Below, in pieces: positions 56,901-64,000 of a stretch of DNA of 64,000 nt. A program made the position numbers and the translations under genes. The notes under the pieces were generated by a model, which had not been told where the DNA came from, ran no database searches, and saw only the letters and a program-made list of their open reading frames with translations. Location: the IMG/VR virus record IMGVR_UViG_3300043427_003610, positions 1-64,000 of that record; one strand, written 5' to 3'. This DNA is from a virus. The first letter of the stretch is position 1. Every line of letters starts with the position of its first letter.

Positions 56901-58091
56901 TTCAGCAAGACGGCCGATTTCGACCTCGAGTTCTACGCGACCAAGACGGGCTGCTACCCGGAGAGCCCGCGCCGGGTTACGGTCGACGCGGACGACCTGC
57001 CCAGCCTGAGCGGCTTCCAGTACACCCCGCTGACGATCTCGACCGTGGACTACCTGCAGCTCGGGTTTGGTGGCTACGACGACGATGCGACGTTCTGGGA
57101 AGTCTACGAGAAGAAGGGCGGTTGGCCGACCACGGATGCCGCGCAGCCCTCGAGTACGGTCGTCATGGACATGTCCAAGATCGACCGGAACTTCCTGCGG
57201 TTCTCGGGCAGCGTGGACCAGTCCTACTACCGGCGGGCCCGGGCCAGCATGACGGCCGGGGACGTGTGGTACGCGGTTGCGGTGCCCAAGAACTCCTTCG
57301 GCCAGGTCGGCTATCCGTCGACCGCTCAGTTCACGGTGGGCGGTACCGTTAACGCCATCACGGACATCACCCTGACGCCTAGCGTCAACAACACGTACGT
57401 AAACGTCACGTTCAGCTACACCGGATCTGGCACCACCAACGTGTCGCTCAGCTCCGTCCGGAGCGACGATCCGAACACGACGGTCACCGGATCGGTGCAG
57501 GTCAGTTCGACTTATCAATTGCCGATCACTGAGAAGGTGGTGGCGAGCGGCGGGATCACCCGGACGTGGACGGTGACGGCCACGCTCACCGGCGGCAACA
57601 CGGTTACCAGGTCGGTGACCTTCCAGGTGGAAGAATCGACATCGACGGGCTCCACGCTGTCATTGACCGGCACGGCGAGCATCTACTCGATGGGTCTCTG
57701 CTCCAATGCGGACTGCACGAGTTTGTTCTCGGCCCCGCATCAGCGGTTGGTGACCTGGGCGTTGACGGTGACGGGAACCGGGGTGGTGAGCAACCCGGCT
57801 ACGCCGTACCGGATCAACATCGACGTGGCGAAAGAATTCACCGCCACGAACTGGTACCCGCTGGTGGTCGGCCTCAACGCGGCAGATCGGTCGTACATCG
57901 ACACGACCGGGTGCGCGTACAGCGATGGTACTGGTGGTCTGACGGAGTACTGGCACTATCGCCTGACGGTGACGGACCAGTACGGCGTGGATGTGAGCCC
58001 GGCGGTGACGTACACTATCGCGCGGGTTACAGAGAACAACATGCGGTCGTGTACGGGTGGCATCGGTGGTGGTGGCGGGAACGCGTTCTAA
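53925..58091 (+). CDS. Giant tail-tip protein with immunoglobulin-like repeats
   Basis: A 1388-residue protein two bases after the hub gene. Repeated beta-sandwich segments are seen, including FN3/Ig-like ones (NVTVRFTTPADLDYAGVNVY; LNFEAQDYGQYYFATFD; ITLTPSVNNTYVNVTFSYTG), with strings such as SGTTVTVTPTTLPTAAGG between them. No enzyme motif. A short segment with several Cys (about LCSNADCTSLF) and a Gly-rich end (GGIGGGGGNAF) close the chain. It is likely a tail-tip spike or fibre adaptor that contacts the host envelope. Family not named. Confidence 0.62.
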   Translation: MALSLLESLRKLIRQDTVKVGGSIGNMHGAVRVDLASTADSATQTWLGMTIPSRDLPTLPQFLATFAEDPSAMELEVASEGVLSLTLTPYSATLLRTVVNADRTLNFNLEITVPTTGGVAAVYVDGNLVRTIRGTAAAPVTLSSGQHTLYVLVVSPSITITAPKRLSFVGETDVPSAPQWESSTTGYLDQISGTSANILRWLADPEVGHYRVLRREPKLIANLAVPGDGEVLGVSALTTNDTFSITIDGDHAAEIPLQAVLLNGGESIGVVTGVQVDTGDTIITCRLPLGVAEPPTTGLLNQLLYIGTFTELSRVTRVANTAILEYVDGAVTKDVAYEYALQAAGLVDETILSPLSQIRYLVTGDFTAPGPIVFESGYPTVLNKNVTVRFTTPADLDYAGVNVYFRQRILNGANPYDATNVSGTTVTVTPTTLPTAAGGLAGYKLRFVNATYGAYTFEIASNTASAITLTETVPTEIQTVINAAQPVDLTIYKDTALRTDRGLPNRPDELNFEAQDYGQYYFATFDRSGNEQDFATAVTWDYDPTDDNFTSPPVLALRQLVASEQAYFFLSGTGTVSITTGGAATFSTSQTFGVGSQIRVSSTNYTITAGSGTSYTVTPNPGATITTQPFSYWADSVNYAVIEVWAYDPSLPTANQYDGVSVKYQRGNGTIESLPMDGATALGTPAYPNLVTSTAEAILDTPPTTRSRFILVNRNDEGINVWAENASGLTTDKTTFIADLDTTPEATLETTISTLTNTVQFVVVVDDDTKSFKWQVDEGTTYTVDTTTQKRISIDGATKTTGGALLYPELTLELGQLKQLKVRPYADNPPTTPYGGELIVRDLVRTPRSSVTFDNKDANGNYLVTQTKAIFSMAPAQTKTVTGRTGTLATVGNNQVLTDSGSPGWTVNQFQTGSTKFYYLLLFPTSAQGREAISVPIVSNTANTVTVTGLSQYVGLSPSSLNYEIHDGAVLFRQVIGGVAQGNFQPSTGTKVFSKTADFDLEFYATKTGCYPESPRRVTVDADDLPSLSGFQYTPLTISTVDYLQLGFGGYDDDATFWEVYEKKGGWPTTDAAQPSSTVVMDMSKIDRNFLRFSGSVDQSYYRRARASMTAGDVWYAVAVPKNSFGQVGYPSTAQFTVGGTVNAITDITLTPSVNNTYVNVTFSYTGSGTTNVSLSSVRSDDPNTTVTGSVQVSSTYQLPITEKVVASGGITRTWTVTATLTGGNTVTRSVTFQVEESTSTGSTLSLTGTASIYSMGLCSNADCTSLFSAPHQRLVTWALTVTGTGVVSNPATPYRINIDVAKEFTATNWYPLVVGLNAADRSYIDTTGCAYSDGTGGLTEYWHYRLTVTDQYGVDVSPAVTYTIARVTENNMRSCTGGIGGGGGNAF

Positions 58092-58103
58092 CCGGGACAG
58101 CTA

Positions 58104-61100
58104 ATGGCCAAATACAGAGCATTTACGAACGACCTCAGCTCGGAAGCGGTTGGCGAGCTGGTCAGCCTGTCTGGCGCTCGCCTTGTCGAGCTGCCGGACG
58201 GGCTTCCGCACCTTCGGATCGAGCCGCGGGTCGGCAACGGCCTGCAGATCGAGAATGAGTCGATCAACGCCTTTGGCCATACGGGTATTCAGGCCAGCAA
58301 GGTCAGCATCAAGCTGGCGGCTGGTGGTGGGCTGTCGTTCAACGGCAGCGGCGAGCTGCAATCGAGCGCGTCTGGTGCCCCGTCGATTACGGATGACACG
58401 ACGACGAACGCCACGCGGTACATTCTGTTCGAGGACGCGACCAGCGGAAGCGCATCTACCGTGTTGGTGTCGTCGACAAAGCTCACGTACAACCCCTCTA
58501 CCGGTGTCCTGGCCGCTACGGGCGGGTTCTCCGGCAATGCTAGCACGGCGACAACTCTGCAGACGTCCCGGACTTTGTGGGGTCAATCGTTCAACGGGTC
58601 AGCAAATATCGGTGGTCGTCTCGAGATGCGGGCGAGCCAGGGTGAAATCCTGATGGGCTACGCGCAGGGCATCACCTGGAACGCGACCGTCGCCCTACTC
58701 AATAATCTGACATATGTCACCGGCAACGTGGCGCTGGCCTCAAGCTACACGTACATCGGTGACGCAAATTCGGCAGGCTCGACGACTCGTGCAGGATCCG
58801 CCCTGGTCACGTACGCAAACGGCAACACCCTAGCCTGGCTCGTGGCACCGACCAGCACGGGCGCTGGTGTGGCGCCAGCTAGCCTGACAAGTGTGTTCTC
58901 TGTCAACGGGTCAGGCAACGGTACGTTCGCAGGCACCTTGGCTGCTGGGTCGGTCACGGCCCGGGCCGCAGCAAGCCAGGACGGCGTCATCCTGGCGGGT
59001 CGAGCGGGTGGTACCGGGACGTACGCAGTCACGATCACCCCGACCACGCTGAGCGCGAACCGTACCCTGACTCTGGCAGACGGGAACACGACGCTGGTGG
59101 CCGGAACCATGCTTACGACCGCGCGTCAGCTGACGATCAACGGCACGGCTAACCAGGTGACGGTTTCGGGCGGTGCGCAGGACCTGAGCGCAGACCGCAC
59201 CTGGACGATCTCGCTACCGGCGGATGTCGATGTCACGACGACGCTGGACGTCGGCTCGGTTGGAGCGATTTCCGCGGCTACCATGCGGGTGGGCGGGGAT
59301 ATCCGGAGTAGCGGGATTATCTATGCATCTGACTTCGTACTCACCGGCGGCTCGGGGAGTGGCATCGGCCTGGAGCTTGACGATCTTTCGGATGTCGTCA
59401 TTACGTCGCCATCGACTAACCAGCTGCTGCAGTACAACGGCACGAACTGGGTCAACGCGACGGTGTCGACCGGCGGCGGGTCGGTTAGTATCGCCGACGA
59501 CACGACTACGAACGGCAATCGGTACCTGAGCTTTTTGGCGACCACGTCCGGTACGGCCTCAACGCTCAATGTAGCATCCACAAAGCTGACGTTTAATCCC
59601 TCGACGGGAACGCTTACTACTACGGCTTTCAGCGGGTCCGGCGCATCGCTGACCAGTCTGAACGCCAGCAATGTGTCGTCCGGCACGCTGGCGCTCGCGC
59701 GCGGCGGTACGGGCGCGACGACGCAGGCGGGAGCCGCAAATGCCATTCTGCCGTCTCAGACTTCTCAGAGCGGTAAATACCTCACGACGGACGGCACCAA
59801 CGTGTCGTGGGGAACGGTGTCCACTGGGACGTCGGTCACGGTGGCGGACGACACGACGACCAACGCTACGCGCTACGTGGTGTTTGAAGACGTCACCAGC
59901 GGCACCTCGTCGACCATCAATGTCTCTTCCACCAAGCTGACCTTTAACCCCTCGACCGGCACGCTCGCGGCGACGGTGTTCAGCGGATCTGGGGCGTCGG
60001 TGACGAGCTTGAATGCGAGTAACGTGTCCACCGGCACGCTGGCCGTGGCGCGAGGCGGGACCGGGATTAGCAGCTACACGACCGGCAATTACATCTACGC
60101 CAGCGGCACGACCACCCTGGCGCAGCGGACACCGACTCAGGTGCGGTCGGACATTAGCGCCGAGTTCCAGCAGACCCTGGGCGTACCGCGCATGAACCTG
60201 GGCGACCCAACGGTTCGTGAGATGGCCTTGTTCGACGGACAGTTCGACAACAAGGTGGAGCGCTTCCCGGTCGCAAACTTCTGGTGCGAGACTTCTGCGG
60301 ACGGCGTCACCTGGTCGAACGCCTCACCGACGCAGAACCAGATGGAGCGGCTCGTCGGTGGAGACGCGAACAACTCTTCGCTCTCGATCGCACACAGCAC
60401 GGCGTATTATCGTATTCGCTTCCGGGCGAACAGCTACGTCTACCTGAATGCCGTCTATGCGTACATGTCGACGCAGGGCAATTCCACGCAGGTGCAAGTC
60501 TTCCGCAAGCATGACAATGATGCAGGCTGGACGGCGGTAGCCAACTCGGCCACGACGGTCAATAGTTGGCCCGGACACATGTTCCTGCAGCACGCCACCA
60601 TTCCGTTCAACCCGTCTGCTACGCTGGGCACGCATTATCACGAGGTCGCGGTCGTCTTCATCCCGACCTGGAGCCACGTAAGTAACCCTATCCTGCTCTA
60701 CAAGCTGCAGTGGTGGGGTGGCTATCCGGCAGGGCGTCGCAATGTGTACTCGACAGACGAGTTCGGGGATGTGACCTTCCCGGCAGCCCTCACGGCAACG
60801 AAGGCGATGACCTCGACCGCCTCGCTGAATAGGTTCGGATCGGCAACTGGTACGAATGGGACCAAGGCTGACCAGAACATTCTGCTGTACGACAATTCGA
60901 CGAACAACTGGGCTGGTATCCAGGCGGGATCGTCCGGCGCCGTCACGATCAACGCGGGGACCGGTACGCGGTACTCGTACGTGTTCGGCCAGGACGGTAA
61001 CGCGGCATTCCCGGGCGCGACGACGGTTACCGGTGGCTCTGTTACAGTGCGGGCGGCGGCGACTCAGGACGCGGTGATCCTCGCCGGACGCGCCGGTGGG

Positions 61101-63776
61101 ACGGCGAGCTACGCGGTGACGATCACGCCCGCTACGCTCACGGCAAGCCGGACGGTCACCCTCGCTGACGGAAACACCACGCTGGTCGCTGGCACGATGG
61201 TGCCCACCGCGCGCACGCTGACCATTGCCAACGGGACCGGGATCACTGGTGGTGGGGCGGCGGTAGACCTGTCAGCCAATCGCTCCTGGACGATCGGCCT
61301 TACTGGCCAGGCGCTTGCGTTCCATAACCTGGCGTCCAACGGGATCGTGGCTCGCACGGGGGCTGGTACGGTCGCGGCGCGAACCATTACCGGCACCGCC
61401 AATCAGATCACCGTCACGAACGGCGACGGCGTCTCGGGCAACCCCACGCTCTCCCTGCCTGCCGATGTTGACGTGACCACGACGCTGGACGTCGGCACGG
61501 TCACCGGAATTTCCGCTGCCACGATGCGCGTAGGCGGGGACGTCCGTGCAAGTGGCATCGTGTACGCGTCAGACTTTGTTCTGACAGGTGGGTCTGGCAG
61601 CGGCACCGGCCTGGTGCTGGACAATCTGGCGGATGTCGTCATTACGTCGCCCGCGACCAACCAGTTGCTGCAGTACAACGGCACGAATTGGGTCAACGCG
61701 ACGGTGTCGACCGGCGGCGGGTCGGTTAGTATCGCCGACGACACGACTACGAACGGCAATCGGTACCTGAGCTTTTTGGCGACCACGTCCGGTACGGCCT
61801 CAACGCTCAATGTGGCATCCACAAAGCTGACGTTCAATCCGTCTACTGGTGCGCTGACGGCGACCTCGTTTAGTGGGTCTGGAGCGTCGCTGACCAGTCT
61901 GAACGTCAACAATGTGTCGTCCGGCACGCTGCCGCTCGCGCGTGGTGGCACGGGTGCCACGACGCAGGCGGGAGCCGCAAATACGATTCTGCCCTCGCAG
62001 ACGTCACAGAGTGGCAAGTTTCTTACGACTGACGGCGCCAACGTCTCGTGGGCCACGGTGTCTGGCGGCGGCGGTACCACCACAAACGCGCTGACGTTTA
62101 ACAATGCTGGCTCCGGCGCCGCGAGCGGATCGACATTCAATGGCTCCGCGGCCGTTTCGGTAAGCTTTAATACCATTGGCGCCCTGTCGTCGTCTACTAC
62201 GTCGACACAGTCGGGCTACTTTGGCAACATCTTCCTGTACGACGACTCCACGCCGTCGCACTACCTGGGCATCACGAACAGCGCCAACCTGACGGCTGCT
62301 CGTACTCTTAGCCTTAACGTTAACGACGCGGACCGAACGATCTCGCTTAGCGGCAATCTGACGGTCTCTGCTGCGGCCACGGTGTCTGGCACCAATACGG
62401 GCGACCAGACCATTACTCTGACAGGTGACGTCACTGGCACAGGCACCGGGTCGTTTGCCGCGACGCTGGCCAATACCGCAGTAACGGCAGGCTCGTATAC
62501 GAACGCCAACATCACCGTCGACGCAAAGGGACGCATCACGGCAGCCTCGAATGGCAGCGCTGGTGGCGGCGGCACAACTACAAACGCGCTGACGTTCAAC
62601 AACGCCGGGTCTGGTGCAGCCAGCGGCACGACATTCAACGGCAGTGCTGCGGTTACGATCAGTCACAACTCGATCGGAGCCTCGGCCCGGGCCAGCTTCG
62701 GCACCGGTGCCGACGCGTCGGTCAAGTCCGTAGACATCCGCAACATTACGAACCCGTCGACGGGCCTTGGGTATGCGGGTGGAATGCGCGTTCGGTTCTC
62801 CGCGCTGAACGACGATAGCTCCTCGCCATGGGCCGACGTGATTGACCTGTCGACGTACACGGATAGCAGCGGCGGCGGCTACAACGCGATGTATTTCGGC
62901 AAGAACTCGCAGGTCCTGCTGCACAAGTACGCTGCGGCTGCAGGAACCAGCTGGACGACCAAGACAATTGCGTATACCGATAGCAATATTACGGGTAGCG
63001 CCGCAACGCTGACGACAGCCCGTACGATTAACGGCACGTCCTTCAACGGCTCGGCCAACATTACAACGTCCAGCTGGGGTACGGCGAGGACACTGACCAT
63101 CGGCAGCACGGGAAAGTCTGTTGATGGGTCGGCAGCCGTATCATGGACGTTGGCGGAAATCGGCGCGGTGCCCACGACCCGCACCTTGACGATGACCGGC
63201 ACCACCAATCAGGTGACGGTGACGAACAGCGGTACCGCGCAGGACCTGTCGGCGAACAGAACATGGACGTTTTCGCTGCCGCAAAACATTCACACGGCAG
63301 CCACGCCGACGTTTGCCCAGTTGATCCTGGGCACCGATCCCAGCGGAACAAACCTGCTCCGGGTTGGCGGCTCCGCTAGAATTACGTCGCTCGGCGTGGG
63401 CATGAACGCCAGCGGAACAACGGGACGGATCTCGGCAAGCGACGACATTATTGCGTATGCGACGTCGGATGCGCGACTCAAAGATCGCATTGCGCCGATT
63501 ACGGGGGCGATGGCGATGGTCCAGCGAATCACTGGTGTGCGCTATCACTGGAAGCAGGACGAGGAGTCGAAGGCCATTCACCAGTACGGGGACGATGAGG
63601 AGATCGGCGTGCTGGCGCAGGAAGTCGAGGCCGTCCTTCCGCAACTGGTCCACACGCGCGAAAACGGTTACAAGGCCCTTCGCTACGAGCGTCTTGTGCC
63701 GGTGCTGATTGAAGCATTGAAGGAACAGGCACAGCAGATCGCTGAGTTGCAGGCGGCGATTCTCAGGAGGCCGTAA
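58104..63776 (+). CDS. Tail fibre with S74 intramolecular chaperone
   Basis: A 1890-residue trimeric-fibre-type protein. The last ~100 residues (from about 1785: SDARLKDRIAPI, then GVLAQEVEAVLPQLVHTREN and YERLVPVLIEALKEQAQQIA) are a peptidase S74 domain, which trimerises the fibre and then cuts itself off before the S-D-x-R motif. The shaft is built of repeating GSSG/SGNAST and NALTFNNAGSGAAS-type elements. One block of ~190 residues occurs twice (about 370-560 and 1125-1300), also nearly identical in DNA. Probably the main receptor-binding fibre. Its stop overlaps the next start (TAATG). Confidence 0.85.
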   Translation: MAKYRAFTNDLSSEAVGELVSLSGARLVELPDGLPHLRIEPRVGNGLQIENESINAFGHTGIQASKVSIKLAAGGGLSFNGSGELQSSASGAPSITDDTTTNATRYILFEDATSGSASTVLVSSTKLTYNPSTGVLAATGGFSGNASTATTLQTSRTLWGQSFNGSANIGGRLEMRASQGEILMGYAQGITWNATVALLNNLTYVTGNVALASSYTYIGDANSAGSTTRAGSALVTYANGNTLAWLVAPTSTGAGVAPASLTSVFSVNGSGNGTFAGTLAAGSVTARAAASQDGVILAGRAGGTGTYAVTITPTTLSANRTLTLADGNTTLVAGTMLTTARQLTINGTANQVTVSGGAQDLSADRTWTISLPADVDVTTTLDVGSVGAISAATMRVGGDIRSSGIIYASDFVLTGGSGSGIGLELDDLSDVVITSPSTNQLLQYNGTNWVNATVSTGGGSVSIADDTTTNGNRYLSFLATTSGTASTLNVASTKLTFNPSTGTLTTTAFSGSGASLTSLNASNVSSGTLALARGGTGATTQAGAANAILPSQTSQSGKYLTTDGTNVSWGTVSTGTSVTVADDTTTNATRYVVFEDVTSGTSSTINVSSTKLTFNPSTGTLAATVFSGSGASVTSLNASNVSTGTLAVARGGTGISSYTTGNYIYASGTTTLAQRTPTQVRSDISAEFQQTLGVPRMNLGDPTVREMALFDGQFDNKVERFPVANFWCETSADGVTWSNASPTQNQMERLVGGDANNSSLSIAHSTAYYRIRFRANSYVYLNAVYAYMSTQGNSTQVQVFRKHDNDAGWTAVANSATTVNSWPGHMFLQHATIPFNPSATLGTHYHEVAVVFIPTWSHVSNPILLYKLQWWGGYPAGRRNVYSTDEFGDVTFPAALTATKAMTSTASLNRFGSATGTNGTKADQNILLYDNSTNNWAGIQAGSSGAVTINAGTGTRYSYVFGQDGNAAFPGATTVTGGSVTVRAAATQDAVILAGRAGGTASYAVTITPATLTASRTVTLADGNTTLVAGTMVPTARTLTIANGTGITGGGAAVDLSANRSWTIGLTGQALAFHNLASNGIVARTGAGTVAARTITGTANQITVTNGDGVSGNPTLSLPADVDVTTTLDVGTVTGISAATMRVGGDVRASGIVYASDFVLTGGSGSGTGLVLDNLADVVITSPATNQLLQYNGTNWVNATVSTGGGSVSIADDTTTNGNRYLSFLATTSGTASTLNVASTKLTFNPSTGALTATSFSGSGASLTSLNVNNVSSGTLPLARGGTGATTQAGAANTILPSQTSQSGKFLTTDGANVSWATVSGGGGTTTNALTFNNAGSGAASGSTFNGSAAVSVSFNTIGALSSSTTSTQSGYFGNIFLYDDSTPSHYLGITNSANLTAARTLSLNVNDADRTISLSGNLTVSAAATVSGTNTGDQTITLTGDVTGTGTGSFAATLANTAVTAGSYTNANITVDAKGRITAASNGSAGGGGTTTNALTFNNAGSGAASGTTFNGSAAVTISHNSIGASARASFGTGADASVKSVDIRNITNPSTGLGYAGGMRVRFSALNDDSSSPWADVIDLSTYTDSSGGGYNAMYFGKNSQVLLHKYAAAAGTSWTTKTIAYTDSNITGSAATLTTARTINGTSFNGSANITTSSWGTARTLTIGSTGKSVDGSAAVSWTLAEIGAVPTTRTLTMTGTTNQVTVTNSGTAQDLSANRTWTFSLPQNIHTAATPTFAQLILGTDPSGTNLLRVGGSARITSLGVGMNASGTTGRISASDDIIAYATSDARLKDRIAPITGAMAMVQRITGVRYHWKQDEESKAIHQYGDDEEIGVLAQEVEAVLPQLVHTRENGYKALRYERLVPVLIEALKEQAQQIAELQAAILRRP
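59459..59589 (+). repeat. Direct repeat copy 1 within tail fibre gene
   Basis: This ~130-base stretch (starting CGACGGTGTCGACC) recurs at 61699 with almost no change. It lies in the larger duplicated module (59220-59820 and 61460-62060), in which the second half is more diverged. Confidence 0.72.
61699..61829 (+). repeat. Direct repeat copy 2 within tail fibre gene
   Basis: Second copy of the 59459 repeat, 2240 bases downstream and in the same frame. Near-identity at third codon positions shows recent duplication or gene conversion, and offers a site for deletion of the intervening shaft. Confidence 0.72.
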
Positions 63777-64000
63777 TGGCACTACCGGCTTCAGGCAATT
63801 CCCTATCGATCAGCCAAATCAATACAGAGTTCGGGCGCGCGTCGAATACCGCTGACACCTCACTGGCCAATTTGAGCACGGGCTTCTACGCGACGATTAA
63901 CCTGAACTCGACATCGTATCCTGATGCAACGCCGCCCCACGCGATGTCGGAGTTCTACAGCTACAATCACAGCGCGTCATCTCCCCCGAGCCTTACGTCC
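63776..64000 (+). CDS. Virion protein, 3' truncated by window
   Basis: The first 75 residues are visible. The start (MALPASGNSLSISQINTEFG) is a motif I recognise from the N-termini of many phage tail or fibre proteins (LPxSGxxSxSQI-xxEFG), followed by PHAMSEFYSYNHS, another part of the same motif set (a M-S-E-F-Y turn). It begins at an ATG overlapping the fibre stop and is likely another appendage component. The remainder lies outside the window. Confidence 0.62.
   Translation, partial: MALPASGNSLSISQINTEFGRASNTADTSLANLSTGFYATINLNSTSYPDATPPHAMSEFYSYNHSASSPPSLTS

Noticed and set aside
9678-60570. Further GTCAAT strings in coding regions (for example near 9690, 19100, 56060 and 60563)
   Set aside because: None has GTAAG 15-16 bases upstream, so they do not meet the class A definition.

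Overview
The window is a 64 kb piece of a double-stranded DNA tailed-phage genome, cut inside a gene at both ends. Every credible gene lies on the + strand, genes are tightly packed (many ATGA/GTGA overlaps), and no gene-free stretch exceeds about 215 bases. The G+C-rich composition, frequent GTG starts and long shadow reading frames on the minus strand point to a phage of a high-G+C bacterium; the host cannot be named from the sequence. A tail-tube protein, a 2452-residue tape measure and a set of tail-tip genes, with no sheath gene seen, indicate a long-tailed siphovirus. No tRNA, rRNA, CRISPR array or integrase was seen.

Layout. (1) About 1-5000: small regulatory and replication-accessory genes: a truncated replisome organizer, winged-helix and excisionase-like DNA-binding proteins, a PD-(D/E)XK-like nuclease, a DnaC-like loader with a degenerate P-loop, and a C39-like cysteine peptidase. 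(2) 5053-14145: a first virion-appendage cluster, with a WNPP-rich, Trp/Arg-rich small peptide, a propeller-like fibre and a 1248-residue protein built from about 45 copies of a 24-residue repeat. (3) 14227-22174: replication: primase-helicase fusion, family A DNA polymerase, HNH nuclease, dNMP kinase, RuvC-like resolvase and a lone sigma region-4 protein. (4) 22277-33055: a lone sigma region-2 protein heading packaging and head genes: terminase, portal, protease with nested scaffold, decoration protein and capsid. A LAGLIDADG nuclease and a glycosyltransferase are inserted after the portal. (5) 33267-64000: connectors, tail tube, tail chaperones with a probable -1 frameshift, tape measure, and very large tail-tip and fibre proteins, ending in an S74-type self-cleaving fibre.

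The most notable system is transcriptional. Sigma region 4 and region 2 are encoded as two separate small proteins, functionally reminiscent of T4 gp33/gp55. Two promoter-like motif families recur. Class A is GTAAG-N15/16-GTCAWTT (seven sites, mostly before regulatory and replication genes). Class B is a -10-only motif CGACYTATT (seven sites, mostly before virion genes). In three places the -10 motif sits exactly in the loop of an inverted repeat, and two of those repeats look like terminators. A working model, which is inference, is that class A serves early/middle genes and class B is the late promoter read by the phage's split sigma.
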